From contig NZ_CP047135.1 of the NCBI RefSeq assembly GCF_009832905.1, forward strand, positions 3,078,001-3,142,000: a stretch of DNA of 64,000 nt. Direction: 5' to 3'. Below are positions 21,494-31,193 of the stretch, piece by piece. How positions within the stretch are numbered: position 1 is the stretch's first letter; each line of letters opens with the position of its first letter. The DNA is from Stenotrophomonas sp. 364. GTDB taxonomy: Bacteria; Pseudomonadota; Gammaproteobacteria; Xanthomonadales; Xanthomonadaceae. Below the pieces are notes generated by a model. That model saw only the letters and a list, made by a program, of their open reading frames with translations, made no database searches and had not been told where the DNA came from. The translations under genes were made by a program, and so were the position numbers.

Positions 21494-24400
21494 CGCACTG
21501 CCCGGCACTGCAGCAGCGCCGCACGCAGCGCGGCATCGCCGAGTGGCAGCCGGACGAAGGCAGTGAAGCCGGCCGCCATCGCATCGCGTTCTGCGTCGGC
21601 ATCGGCACGTGGGGTCAACGCCAGTCGCGGTACCCCCGGCCAGCGTTGCGCCAGCCACGTCCCGGCCAGCGCATCGCCCATCCGCAGGTCCGGGTCGGTT
21701 GCGATCAGTTGCCAGGACCCCGCCGGTCCGCCTGGCAGCGCGCTGGGATCGTCGCATCCCACGACCACCCGACACCCCTGCGCGCGCAGAAGCGCCGCAA
21801 CGACGTCGGCGATGTCCGGATCCGGCAACAGCAGCAGGATCGTTGTACCGACCAGAGCCGCCCCATCGGTCTCCGCGTGCGTGGCAGGCGCGGTTGTCGG
21901 CTGCGGCGTGGTTTCCAAGGGCAGCTGCACCTCGAAACGGGTCCCCAGCCCGGGCCGGCTGTCCACCGTGATATCGCCCCCCATCGCCTGGGCCAGTTCG
22001 CGGCTGATCGCCAGGCCCAGGCCGCTGCCACCGTGGCGGGCCATCGTCGCGGCCTCGTCGGCCTGCTCGAAGCGCTGGAACAACCGCTGCACCTGTGCGG
22101 CGGTCATGCCCGGCCCTGTGTCGGCCACCACCAGTTGCAGGCCCTGCCCTTGCGGGCCGGCCTGTATCGATACCTCGACGCGTCCCTGCGCGGTGAACTT
22201 CACCGCATTGCCGACCAGGTTGAGCAGTATCTGGCGCAACCGCCGGGGGTCGCCCAACAGCCACCGCTGCGGATCCAGACGGCTGCTCCAGTGCAGCTGC
22301 ACGTGCTTGGCATCGGCCACGGGCGACATCAACGCATGGAGTTCATGCAGCAGCACCACCGGCGAAAACGCCACGTGGTCCAGCTGAAGACGCCCGGCTT
22401 CAATGCTGGCCAGGTCCAGGGCATCGTCCACCAGCTGCACCAGGTGCAGCCCCGCACGGCGCAGGCTGTCGGCCCGTGCACGCTGCGGCGGCGTTAGCGG
22501 ACCCTGCAGCAGCAGTTCGCTCCAGCCGGCGATGATCGTGATCGGAATGCGGATGCGCCTGCCAAGACGCCTCAGGAAGCGCGTGCGGCGCGCCGACGCC
22601 TGCTCGGCCAGGCAGCGCTGCATGCGTGCCTCGCGCAGGGCGGCGCGCTGCCGCAGCGCGTAGGTGACCAGCCGTCCCAGCAGGACCACCGCCAGCGCCG
22701 CGGTCAGCAGCGCTACGCCTTGGCCTGCAGCCATCTCCCACCATCCCGGCGCCACCTGCAGCAGCCGCTCGGCCGGGGCCGACCACGCACCGTCGCCGTG
22801 CCGTGCCTGTACCGCCAGTCGGTGCTCACCGGCGGGCAGGCGCGCAAACGTGCGCAGCGCCACCGGCCCGGTCTCCACCCAGTCCGGGTCATGGCCTTCC
22901 AGACGGAACCGGTGCTGGATGCGATCGGCATCGCCCGGGCCCAGTAGATTGACTGCGACCTGGATGTTGCGGTCGCTGCTGGCCAACGGCACCGTCGCCG
23001 CATCGGTGCGCAGGGTCAGCGGCGTGCCCTTGCGCTCGACCCGTACCGCGTTGACCACCAGTACAGGCGTCGGCCCCTGTTCGACCACGGCCGCGGGCTC
23101 GATCAGCAGCAGCCCGCCCTCGCGCACGGCCGCAGCCAGCACACCGGTGCCCAGCCGTACCAGACGGTGCGCGAGGACTTCCTGCACCGGCAGGCCGTCG
23201 GCACTGCCCAGCACGCGCACCCGGCCCCGCTCCGGGACCAGCCGTACCATGCCGCGCGCGGCACCGGCCCACACGATGCCCTGGCCATCCACCACCAACG
23301 CCTCTGCGCGCAGCAGCGGGTAGCCCTGCGCGCCCTCGAACCGGCGCAGCCGGTGCAGCACGCGTCCATCCCAGCGATGCTGTTCCAGCGCGTCCTGACG
23401 GCTGAGCCAGAGGCTTCCATCGTCGGCCTCGGCCATGGCCGCCACTGCACTGCCCGTGGGTTCTGCTGGCACGAAGCGGCCGCGGGATGTATCCCATGTC
23501 TTGAGCCCATCGCGATCGGTCGCCCACAGCACACCGTCCCGGCTGCACAACAGCTGCCGTCCCGACATCGACGCGCTCAGGCCCAGGGTGCCGGGGGACT
23601 GCGCCAGCTGTCGCCTGCCCTGCGCTGACCAGTGCTGGATCTGGCCGCTGCCGGCCACCCACACCGTGCCATCCGGACAGGTCTGCAGGTGCGCGCCCGC
23701 GTCGTTGAATGACCCGCCCAGCGACCACCGACGCACCTCCCCGCGCGCAGGATCGTAGCGCGTCAACTGCCCGGCACTGGCGATCCAGAGCCGCTGCTGC
23801 CGATCCTCTGCCATGCCCACCGGCTGCGCGCTGGGGCCGGCATGGGGCAGGTCAAGATGCGCGCTGCTCGCACCGGTGCGCAGGTCAAGGCGCTGCAGCC
23901 GGCCCTGGCTGCCCGCCACCCACAGCCGGCCATCGGCCGCCGCGGCCAGGGCCAGCACGTCATGACTGCGAATGCCCGGCAGCCCGTCGCCCGCCATCGG
24001 CAATGCGGTGAATTCACGCCACCGCGCGGGCAGCCGCCACACGCCGTGCGCCCTGCTCAGGAACCAGATGTCGCCGTGCCGGTCCTGCACCGCCGCGTAC
24101 ATCTCCACCGCGCGCGTTGATGGTCCCTGCAACGGCCTGAGGGGAACGCGCTGGCGGTGCGTTCCGCGCGTCAGGTACAGGCCCGTGCCCCGCTGCGTCC
24201 ACAACGCGCCATCGGCGCTGCGCAGCAGCGGTCGCCCGGACGCCGACACGCTGCCGGACCGCCTCCCCATGGCTTCTCCCCATGTACGTACGCCATTGCT
24301 GGCATGGATGCCGCCCTGGGGATCAGGCCACAGCGCCTGTATTGGACCGTCAGCGCCCTGGGCGGTGCCGGCACGCTGCAGACGGCCGTCGGCAAAACGA

Positions 24401-25077
24401 CGCACCCCCTGCGACGTTCCTACCCACAGGCGCCCGACGTGGTCGATGGCCAGGGCAGTGACCGAGTCTGCGGCGGCATCCACCAGCTGCCAGCGCGCAT
24501 CCAGTGCCGGCAGCATGTACAGACGATGATCCGATCCAATGACCCACAGCGGGCTGCCACCACCGCCGGCAATGGCATGGATGGTGCCGCTGCGCACGGC
24601 CCACGGCACCTGTGCACCGGCGCGCTCGAAGCGGCGGCGGTCAACACCCAGCATCAGCAGCCCCTGCGAGGCCGTGCCCACCCATACCCTGCCTGCGGGG
24701 TCGACGTGCAACGCGTGCAGGGTGGTGTCGTGCAACCCGTGTTCGTCCCCCCACACCCGCGACCGCCGTCCATCAAAACGCAGCAGGCCTTCACTGCTGG
24801 CCATCCACAGATAGCCGGTGGCATCTTCGGCCATCGCATGGATGCCCGTGGTGGGCAGGCCATCGATGACACCCAGTTGCCGTGGCCAGGGCAGATCAAG
24901 CACCGACGCCAGCAGCGCCCATGGCCAGCACCCCAGCATCAGTGCCACCAGCCCGCGGCCGCCGATCCGCCGCCCTGTCCTGCCTACACGCACCTGTGAT
25001 TGAACGGGAAACAAGTCATCGCGCGACAGTAAAGCGGCGACATCAGGACCACAGCCCTGATCCCGGTCCGGGATCAC
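21490..25077 (-). CDS. Hybrid sensor 3: intact ATPase, His replaced by Arg, altered receiver
   Basis: An 1195-aa paralogue with propeller blades (GYLWMASSEGLLRFDG), a Y_Y_Y domain and a membrane helix. The H-box reads LGRRIRIPITIIAGWSELLL where the relatives have [20 protein letters not shown], so the phospho-acceptor is Arg (residue 840). The ATPase domain is well preserved ([33 protein letters not shown]). The receiver keeps an Asp (TDPDLRMG) but has lost part of the acidic pocket (LLLPDPD) and the conserved Lys (VRLPLGD). The start is uncertain: GTG 25077 is the longest option, and GTG 24993 or ATG 24939 would begin nearer the signal helix. Confidence 0.83.
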   Translation of the reverse strand: MIPDRDQGCGPDVAALLSRDDLFPVQSQVRVGRTGRRIGGRGLVALMLGCWPWALLASVLDLPWPRQLGVIDGLPTTGIHAMAEDATGYLWMASSEGLLRFDGRRSRVWGDEHGLHDTTLHALHVDPAGRVWVGTASQGLLMLGVDRRRFERAGAQVPWAVRSGTIHAIAGGGGSPLWVIGSDHRLYMLPALDARWQLVDAAADSVTALAIDHVGRLWVGTSQGVRRFADGRLQRAGTAQGADGPIQALWPDPQGGIHASNGVRTWGEAMGRRSGSVSASGRPLLRSADGALWTQRGTGLYLTRGTHRQRVPLRPLQGPSTRAVEMYAAVQDRHGDIWFLSRAHGVWRLPARWREFTALPMAGDGLPGIRSHDVLALAAAADGRLWVAGSQGRLQRLDLRTGASSAHLDLPHAGPSAQPVGMAEDRQQRLWIASAGQLTRYDPARGEVRRWSLGGSFNDAGAHLQTCPDGTVWVAGSGQIQHWSAQGRRQLAQSPGTLGLSASMSGRQLLCSRDGVLWATDRDGLKTWDTSRGRFVPAEPTGSAVAAMAEADDGSLWLSRQDALEQHRWDGRVLHRLRRFEGAQGYPLLRAEALVVDGQGIVWAGAARGMVRLVPERGRVRVLGSADGLPVQEVLAHRLVRLGTGVLAAAVREGGLLLIEPAAVVEQGPTPVLVVNAVRVERKGTPLTLRTDAATVPLASSDRNIQVAVNLLGPGDADRIQHRFRLEGHDPDWVETGPVALRTFARLPAGEHRLAVQARHGDGAWSAPAERLLQVAPGWWEMAAGQGVALLTAALAVVLLGRLVTYALRQRAALREARMQRCLAEQASARRTRFLRRLGRRIRIPITIIAGWSELLLQGPLTPPQRARADSLRRAGLHLVQLVDDALDLASIEAGRLQLDHVAFSPVVLLHELHALMSPVADAKHVQLHWSSRLDPQRWLLGDPRRLRQILLNLVGNAVKFTAQGRVEVSIQAGPQGQGLQLVVADTGPGMTAAQVQRLFQRFEQADEAATMARHGGSGLGLAISRELAQAMGGDITVDSRPGLGTRFEVQLPLETTPQPTTAPATHAETDGAALVGTTILLLLPDPDIADVVAALLRAQGCRVVVGCDDPSALPGGPAGSWQLIATDPDLRMGDALAGTWLAQRWPGVPRLALTPRADADAERDAMAAGFTAFVRLPLGDAALRAALLQCRAVR

Positions 25078-25079
25078 AG

Positions 25080-25095
25080 TCTGGACAATTCCAGA
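25080..25095. promoter_or_regulatory. 16-bp palindrome between sensors 4 and 3
   Basis: TCTGGA-CAAT-TCCAGA is a perfect inverted repeat in the 67-bp gap before sensor 3. It sits where an internal promoter or operator for the sensor 3-2 pair could lie. No cognate regulator is known. Confidence 0.4.
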
Positions 25096-25144
25096 TTTGA
25101 TCGAACGCCACCTATCAACTGATGCACTTAATCACGAACGGCAT

Positions 25145-28100
25145 TCAGCTCTCGCGCTGGCGCAGTGCCCGTGCCTGGGCGATGGCATCGATGAGCAGAT
25201 CACCGGTCACCGGCTTGCGCAGGAAACCGTCGAAACCGCCCTGCAGCACCTGCTGTTCGGCGTAGGCATCCGACCGTGCCGTCACGGCGATCAGCGGCAA
25301 CTCATAGCCCATTGCGCGCAACTGGCCGGCGATGGCGATGCCATCCAATGCCGGCAGGTCCAGATCGAGCAGGCCGACATCGAAGCGGCCGGCAGCCACT
25401 TCCGACAACGCGGCCAACCCATGCAGCACGTGCACCACCTCGTGGCCACGCGCCTGCAGCAGGCCGGCGATCACATCGGCCACGGTCGGGTCGTCTTCCA
25501 CCAGCAGCAACCGCAAGGGCGGCAATTGGATACGCGCGGCATCGGACGCGTGGCTGGCGACGGTGCCCTGCTGCTGGGTCCACGGCAGCGGCAACTGCAC
25601 GCTGAAACGCGCGCCGTGGCCCAGCCGGCTGTCGATATCGATACGCCCGCCCATCGCCACCGCCAGTTCCTGGCAGATCGCCAGGCCCAGCCCGCTTCCG
25701 CCATAGCGCGATGCCGTCCGTGGGCCATCGGCCTGTTCGAAGCGATGGAACAGGCGCTGCTGCTGGTCGGTGTTGATGCCTGGCCCGGTGTCGGCCACCT
25801 CGAAAATGATGCCCATGCCGCCATTGATCAGTTCCGCGCCCAGGCTTACGTGCCCGCGCTCGGTGAACTTGATCGCATTGCCCAGCAGGTTCATCAGGAT
25901 CTGCCGCACGCGCATTTCGTCGCCGCTGACCAGGATCGGACCGGGCAGATTGAAGCTGCGCTCGAACGCCAGGCCACGGTGGTGCGCCATCGGCTCCATC
26001 AGCGCCTGTACCTGGGCCAGCATCGACATCAGGTCGAACGGGCGGATGTCCAGTTCCAGCCGCCCGGCTTCGATCCGGGCCAGGTCCAGCGCATCGTTGA
26101 CCAGCCGCAGCAGGTGGGTGCCGGCATGCTGGATCGAGGCCGCATAGCCGCGCTGCAGTTCATCCAGCGGCGTGGCCAGCAGCAGTTCGCTCATGCCCAG
26201 CACACCGGTCATCGGCGTGCGCACCTCGTGGCCCAGGGTGGCCAGGAACTGGCTTTTGGCCTGCGATGCCTGCTCTGCGATCTGCTGCTTGTGCACGGTC
26301 AGCTGCCATTGCTGGCGACGGCGCAGGCGCGCGCGTGCCACGTACGCCACCACCGCCACCAGCAGCAGCCACAGCAGCAGGTACGCCAGGATCGCCCAGC
26401 TGCTGCGCCACCACGGCGGCAGCACTTCCACGCTGAGCGTGCGCGAGGGCGTCCACTGCCCCTGCGGCGTGGCCGCCTGCACGTCGATGGCATAGTGGCC
26501 CGAGGGCAGGCGCGACAGCAGGCGTTCGCCATCGGCGGCCTGCATCACCCAGTTCTGGTCGTAGCCGGAGACGCGGTAGCGATAGCGGTTGCCCTGCGGA
26601 TTGGCGTAAGACAGCAGCCGTGCGCTGATGATCAGGTCGCGGTCCTGCGGGCCCAGCACGATCGGTGCATCCGGGGGCAGCGACTGCTGGCCTTCGGCGT
26701 CGTCGCGGCGTACCTGCACGTTGTCGATCACCAGCTGCGAGGGCGGCAGCGGCACATCGGGGGCATCTGGATCGAAGCCGACCAGCCCGGTGGCGGTCAC
26801 CGCCAGCATGCGCCCGTTGGCCGCACGCACCGGCGGCCGGCCACTGAACTCCACGTCGGGCAGCCCGTCGCGCTCACCATAGACACGCAACCGGCGCTGC
26901 GCGCCATCCCAGCGCACCAGCCCGCGCGGCGTGGTGGCCCAGACCTGGCCCTGACGACCGGTGACCACCCCGCCCATCGATACCGCCGGCAGGCCCTGCG
27001 CAGCGCCCACCCGCTCGCGCAGGGTCATGCTCAGCCCGTCCCAGCCGTACCGCTCCAGCGCGCCGTTGCGTGCCAGCCAGAGCTCGTTCGGACTGGTCCA
27101 GGTGAGGTCGTAGATGCTGCCGCGGGAAATGCCCGGGACCTGCTCGAAGCGGTCTTCGGTCCAACGCAGCAGGCCCATGCCGCCCATGATCCAGAGCTGT
27201 CCGCGCGGGTCGAACAGCATCTGCTCGACCGGGTTCTCGGTCAGCCCGCGGCCTTCTTCGATGCGGATGGTGTCCAGCAGGTTGCCCTGCGCATCGCGCC
27301 GCTGGATGCCAAGGCTCATGACCGACATCCACAACTCACCATTGGGGGCCTGACGGATCAGGTCGATGCGCTGGCGCACGTCCGACCCGCCCCCGATCTT
27401 CCACTCGCGCAGCTGACCGGTGCGCGGCTGGTAGAGGCCCAGCCGCCCGCCCCGGCCGATCCACAGCGCGCCGTCGGCACGCGGCAGCACCGACCAGATG
27501 GCGCCCACGCCCAGCTGCCTGTCATCGGCGATCTGGCGTAGGGTGCCCTGCGCGTCCAGCCGGTAGATGCCGTGCGCACCGCCGATGTAGAAATCGTCGC
27601 CGGCCGCGGCGGCGCTCAGCAGGTACACACTGTCCAGCGGCTTGCCGTCGAGCTGGTACCAGGTGGAAAAGCGCTTCCACCCCGGCGGCAGATAGGCCAG
27701 CCCCTGGGTCAGCATGGCGACCCACAGCCCCCCTTCGTGGTCCTGCAGCATGTCCAGCACACCGCTGCGCGCGGTCAGGAAGCCGCTGCCGGCATCACCG
27801 GCCAGCAGGTGCACCGCGGCTTCGTCGCCGCGGTACAGGCCATCGGCCGTGCCCAGCCAGTAGCCGCCGTTGCGATCGTGGATGACGGTGGCCGCACGTA
27901 CGTCGGCACTGAGCGTCCACGGTGCCTTGCGCACGCTGCCATCGGCGCCGATGCGGAACAAACCGCCTTCGGTGCCGGCCCACACGGTGCCATCAGGTTC
28001 GCGGGTCAGCCGGAACACGCTCTTGCCGCCAAGCAGCGCCGGTGCGACGCGATGGAAGCGCTGCCCGTCCCAGCGCGCCACGCCGCTGCCGGTGCCGATC

Positions 28101-28708
28101 CACACATGCCCGTTCGGGTCCGCCAGGAGGGTGTAGATGGTGTCATCGGGCAGGCTGTCGGGGTCGTTGGGATCGGCGTGGTACTGCACCAGGCTGCCGT
28201 CTTCCCCCCGCCGGCAGATACCGTGCCGGTTGGTGCCGATCCACAGCGACTTGGCCGCATAGGCCAGCGACCAGAACTGGCCATCACAGCGGGCATTGAG
28301 GTCGGTGAAATGCTGGAAAGCCGCGCGCCCGGGGGCCAGCATGCTGAGGCCGACGCCGTTCACCCCCACCCAGACCCGGTCCATCGGGTCCACCAGCAGG
28401 GTTTCCACTTCGTTGCCGGGAATCGAGCCGGGGTCGGCCGGGTCATGCCGCCACACGCGCAGGCCCACGCCATCCACGCGCGCCAGGCCGTCGTCGGTGG
28501 CCGCCCAGATGTACCCCTGGCGATCCTGTGCGAGCGCCAGCACCATGCGCGACGGCATGCCGTCGGCAGCACCGAGGCGGCGCATGCGCGGCGTTTCTGC
28601 CGATGCTCCTGCCGTTGTTCCTGCGGCCCATGCCGCCACCGGCACCAGGCACAATGCCAGGACCAGCAGCACGATGCCCGCGCAGCAGCCACGCGTCCCC
28701 ATCGCCAT
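25145..28708 (-). CDS. Hybrid sensor kinase 4 (propeller/Y_Y_Y/HK/receiver), intact
   Basis: An 1187-aa protein, first in the four-gene series. A signal helix ([21 protein letters not shown]) is followed by Reg_prop blades ([16 protein letters not shown]), a Y_Y_Y domain ([13 protein letters not shown]) and a membrane helix ([22 protein letters not shown]). HisKA has His827 ([13 protein letters not shown]), the same residue number as sensor 1. The ATPase has [15 protein letters not shown] and GGSGLGLA; the receiver has Asp1115 (LLDLDLPA) and FLRKP. Start ATG 28708 follows an AGGGAG ribosome site. It is divergent from yceI with a 175-bp gap that must hold the operon promoter. The ligand is unknown; related proteins often sense oligosaccharides in the periplasm. 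Confidence 0.9.
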   Translation of the reverse strand: MAMGTRGCCAGIVLLVLALCLVPVAAWAAGTTAGASAETPRMRRLGAADGMPSRMVLALAQDRQGYIWAATDDGLARVDGVGLRVWRHDPADPGSIPGNEVETLLVDPMDRVWVGVNGVGLSMLAPGRAAFQHFTDLNARCDGQFWSLAYAAKSLWIGTNRHGICRRGEDGSLVQYHADPNDPDSLPDDTIYTLLADPNGHVWIGTGSGVARWDGQRFHRVAPALLGGKSVFRLTREPDGTVWAGTEGGLFRIGADGSVRKAPWTLSADVRAATVIHDRNGGYWLGTADGLYRGDEAAVHLLAGDAGSGFLTARSGVLDMLQDHEGGLWVAMLTQGLAYLPPGWKRFSTWYQLDGKPLDSVYLLSAAAAGDDFYIGGAHGIYRLDAQGTLRQIADDRQLGVGAIWSVLPRADGALWIGRGGRLGLYQPRTGQLREWKIGGGSDVRQRIDLIRQAPNGELWMSVMSLGIQRRDAQGNLLDTIRIEEGRGLTENPVEQMLFDPRGQLWIMGGMGLLRWTEDRFEQVPGISRGSIYDLTWTSPNELWLARNGALERYGWDGLSMTLRERVGAAQGLPAVSMGGVVTGRQGQVWATTPRGLVRWDGAQRRLRVYGERDGLPDVEFSGRPPVRAANGRMLAVTATGLVGFDPDAPDVPLPPSQLVIDNVQVRRDDAEGQQSLPPDAPIVLGPQDRDLIISARLLSYANPQGNRYRYRVSGYDQNWVMQAADGERLLSRLPSGHYAIDVQAATPQGQWTPSRTLSVEVLPPWWRSSWAILAYLLLWLLLVAVVAYVARARLRRRQQWQLTVHKQQIAEQASQAKSQFLATLGHEVRTPMTGVLGMSELLLATPLDELQRGYAASIQHAGTHLLRLVNDALDLARIEAGRLELDIRPFDLMSMLAQVQALMEPMAHHRGLAFERSFNLPGPILVSGDEMRVRQILMNLLGNAIKFTERGHVSLGAELINGGMGIIFEVADTGPGINTDQQQRLFHRFEQADGPRTASRYGGSGLGLAICQELAVAMGGRIDIDSRLGHGARFSVQLPLPWTQQQGTVASHASDAARIQLPPLRLLLVEDDPTVADVIAGLLQARGHEVVHVLHGLAALSEVAAGRFDVGLLDLDLPALDGIAIAGQLRAMGYELPLIAVTARSDAYAEQQVLQGGFDGFLRKPVTGDLLIDAIAQARALRQRES

Positions 28709-28883
28709 CCAGATCTCCCTGTAGCCGCTGATTGTCCCACAGCCCCTGCGGCCGCGCGCGGGCCGACGCAGCCTCGGGACCGCCGCCGACGGAAAGTTGC
28801 ACCACGATCTGTTGCAGCCATGACACTGCTGCCGGTGACGGTGCTGTGCGTATGATCGGCCCTGACCTTCCCGGAGCCCGGCC

Positions 28884-29567
28884 ATGATCCTGCGCCTGAC
28901 CCTCGCCCTGCTGCTGTGCACCGCCCCCTGGGCAGCGCAGGCCGCGCCCGATACCTACCGGCTGGATCCGGTCCACACCCGCGTGCTGTTTGCGGTGGAG
29001 CATGCCGGCTTCTCCCACGCGCTGGGCACAGTGTCCGGCAGCGAAGGGGTGCTGGTGTTCGATCCGCAGGACTGGCGGACCGCCACGCTCAGCGTGAGCG
29101 TGCCGCTCCAGCGGCTGGACCTGGGCGATGAAAAATGGAACACGGCCACGCTGGCGCGCAACCTGCTGGACGCCGAACGCTTCCCGCAGGCGCGGTTCGT
29201 CTCGACCCGGGTGGAGCCCATTGATGACACCCACGCCAACGTCATCGGCCAGCTGACCCTGCATGGCGTCACCGCCGAAGTCACCCTGGCGGTCACCCTC
29301 AATGCACTAAAGCGTCACCCGCTGCCGCCGTTCCGCCGCACCGCCGGGTTCTCCGCCACCGCCACGCTCAGCCGCAGTGCGTTCGGCGTATCTGGCTGGC
29401 CGTCGATGATCGGCGACACGGTGGCGCTGCGGATCGAAGCGGAGGCCGTTCGCGACAGAAATGCCGCCGATCCGGCCGACACCCCGCCGGTCGACGCCAC
29501 GGGAACGCCGCCGCGCGACGACGCCCAGGTTCCATCCCCACCGCCGGTCGAGGAGACCACGCCATGA
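28884..29567 (+). CDS. YceI family periplasmic protein (Pro-rich tail)
   Basis: A 227-aa exported protein with signal peptide [20 protein letters not shown]. The YceI lipocalin-like barrel follows ([39 protein letters not shown]), a fold that binds isoprenoid or quinone-like lipids. The last ~35 residues are a Pro/Asp/Thr-rich extension absent from most homologues. The 3' end overlaps the cytochrome gene by 4 nt (ATGA). With its neighbours it forms a YceI-b561-YceI operon. Confidence 0.9.
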   Translation: MILRLTLALLLCTAPWAAQAAPDTYRLDPVHTRVLFAVEHAGFSHALGTVSGSEGVLVFDPQDWRTATLSVSVPLQRLDLGDEKWNTATLARNLLDAERFPQARFVSTRVEPIDDTHANVIGQLTLHGVTAEVTLAVTLNALKRHPLPPFRRTAGFSATATLSRSAFGVSGWPSMIGDTVALRIEAEAVRDRNAADPADTPPVDATGTPPRDDAQVPSPPPVEETTP

Positions 29568-30136
29568 CTGCCAAGAACACCGCGACCCGCTGGGGCGGCG
29601 TCAGCCAGACCCTGCATTGGGTGATCGCCCTGCTGATCCTGGCCATGGGCATCCTGGGCCTGACCATGGGCGAGTTCCCGAAGACGCCCAAGTACTTCTG
29701 GATCTATACCCTGCACAAGTCGGTGGGGATTACCGTACTGGCGCTGGTGGTGGCCCGGCTGGGCTGGCGCCTGTACGCCGGCGCCCCCGCCCCGGTGCCC
29801 GGCACGCCCACCTGGCAGGAACGCATCGCCTCGGCCACGCATTGGCTGCTGTACGTGCTGATGTTCGCCCTCCCGCTGTCGGGCTGGCTGTACGACTCGG
29901 CCAGCGGGTTGCGCCCGTTCCGCTGGTTCGGGCTGGTCGACGTACCCAAGCTCAGTGGCCCGGATGAACGCACCACCCAGCTCTCCCACGCCATCCACGA
30001 ATGGGGCTTCTGGCTGCTCATCGCGGTCGTGCTGGCCCACGCCGGCGCGGCGCTTTACCACCATTTTTACCAACGCGATGCCACCCTTGCGCGCATGCTG
30101 CCGCAGCGCTGGCTTGCCTCCCCCCAGAAGGACTGA
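29564..30136 (+). CDS. Cytochrome b561 family membrane protein
   Basis: A 190-aa four-helix inner-membrane diheme cytochrome of the CybB type. Heme-ligand histidines sit in LHWVIALLIL, TLHKSVGITV, ATHWLLYVLMF and the fourth helix (IHEWGFWLLIAVVLAHAGAALYHHF). It probably passes electrons from ubiquinol to a periplasmic acceptor. It is translationally coupled to the upstream YceI gene and 2 bp from the next YceI gene. Confidence 0.9.
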   Translation: MTAKNTATRWGGVSQTLHWVIALLILAMGILGLTMGEFPKTPKYFWIYTLHKSVGITVLALVVARLGWRLYAGAPAPVPGTPTWQERIASATHWLLYVLMFALPLSGWLYDSASGLRPFRWFGLVDVPKLSGPDERTTQLSHAIHEWGFWLLIAVVLAHAGAALYHHFYQRDATLARMLPQRWLASPQKD

Positions 30137-30138
30137 CG

Positions 30139-30705
30139 ATGACCATCAAGCTCACCTCTCCCGCCGCCGTAGCCGCCGCCTTGGCCGGCCTGATGGCCAC
30201 CGCCCCGGTGCTGGCCGCCGATTATGTGCAGGCCCCCGGTTCGGTACTGGTGTTTGCCACCAAGTACGACGGCGAAGTGTTCACCGGCACCTTCCCGGGC
30301 TTCGATACCAAGCTCAGCTTCGACCCGGCCAAGCTGGAAGGATCCAAGCTGGAAGTGACCATCCCGCTGGCCGGTGCCAAGAGCGGCAACAGCGACCGCG
30401 ACTCGACCCTGCAGGGCGCGGACTTCTTCAACGTCGGCAAGTTCGCCCAGGCCAAGTACAGCGCCACCACGTTCCGGGCGCTGGGCAACAACCAGTACGC
30501 CGCCGACGGCACCCTGGAACTGCGCGGGGTGAGCAAGCCGGTCACCCTCACCTTCACCTGGACCCCTGGTACGCAGCCGGTGCTGAGCGGCAAGGCGACG
30601 GTCAAGCGCCTGGACTTCGGCGTGGGCGGCGGCGACTGGGCCGACACCAAGACCATTCCGAACGAAACGGCGATCAGCACCAAGGTCGTACTGAAAGCAA
30701 AATAA
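30139..30705 (+). CDS. YceI family periplasmic protein
   Basis: A 188-aa exported protein. Its signal peptide ends VLAADYV, and the YceI domain covers the rest (TLELRGVSKPVTLTFTW is the family core). It lacks the Pro-rich tail of the first YceI protein and is only distantly similar to it, so the pair is not a recent duplication. It is the third gene of the operon. Start ATG 30139 (MTIKLTS) sits two bases after the cytochrome stop with a GAAGGAC site inside that gene's 3' end. Confidence 0.92.
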   Translation: MTIKLTSPAAVAAALAGLMATAPVLAADYVQAPGSVLVFATKYDGEVFTGTFPGFDTKLSFDPAKLEGSKLEVTIPLAGAKSGNSDRDSTLQGADFFNVGKFAQAKYSATTFRALGNNQYAADGTLELRGVSKPVTLTFTWTPGTQPVLSGKATVKRLDFGVGGGDWADTKTIPNETAISTKVVLKAK

Positions 30706-30720
30706 GCCGCGCCGGCTACG

Positions 30721-30881
30721 GTAGAGCCGACCGTTGGTCGGCTCCTGTGACGATGATGCCTTCCGGTAGAGCCGACCGTTGGTCGGCTCCTGTGACGATG
30801 ATGCCTTCCGGTAGAGCCGACCGTTGGTCGGCTGCCGCAACGATGATGCCACCCGCGCAGCCGACCAACGGTCCGCTCTAC
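30721..30881. repeat. SMAG array, 45-bp period
   Basis: Direct copies start at 30721, 30766 and 30811. The 22-nt spacers are nearly identical (…GTGACGATGATGCC…), so this is a tandem duplication of a 45-bp unit. A fourth, inverted copy at 30859-30881 has one stem mismatch (GGTCCGCT), and its GTAG head forms the stop codon of the next gene. Confidence 0.9.
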
Positions 30882-31096
30882 CGGCGCCAGGCGTCTACCG
30901 CCGCCACATCGAACGGCCAGTCCAGTTCCCGCCCCTGTGCATCGCGCAGCACCGGCACGCGCAGGCCGTAGCGGGCCTCCAGGGCGGCATCGTCGTCAAC
31001 GAACACGCTCTCCAGGCCAGGCACCCGGGCCTGGGCCAGGACCGCCAGGGCCTGGTCGCACAGATGGCAGTCATCACGCTGGAACAAGGTAAACAC
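30878..31096 (-). CDS. Glutaredoxin-like (DUF836) thiol protein
   Basis: A small thioredoxin-fold protein of about 72 aa with the CxxC active site in LFQRDDCHLCDQAL and the cis-Pro motif VPVLRD. Members of this family have mostly unknown partners. The start is uncertain: GTG 31096 (VFTLFQ) has AAGGCGGG upstream, while ATG 31195 would overlap the sdaA start region and add 33 residues. The TAG stop belongs to the GTAG head of a SMAG repeat. Confidence 0.75.
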   Translation of the reverse strand: MFTLFQRDDCHLCDQALAVLAQARVPGLESVFVDDDAALEARYGLRVPVLRDAQGRELDWPFDVAAVDAWRR

Positions 31097-31193
31097 CGGC
31101 CCACCCGCCTTGGGAAATGTTGCGCCGCACTCAAGGCTGGCGCCTGCGACAGCATAGAATAGTGCTCCATCCGATACCCGCAGTTTGGCAATC

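Noticed and set aside
21490..25077. Frameshift or assembly error as cause of the missing His in sensor 3
   Set aside because: The reading frame and all flanking helix residues align with the paralogues. The change is several substitutions (H to R, E to R, T to I), not an indel.
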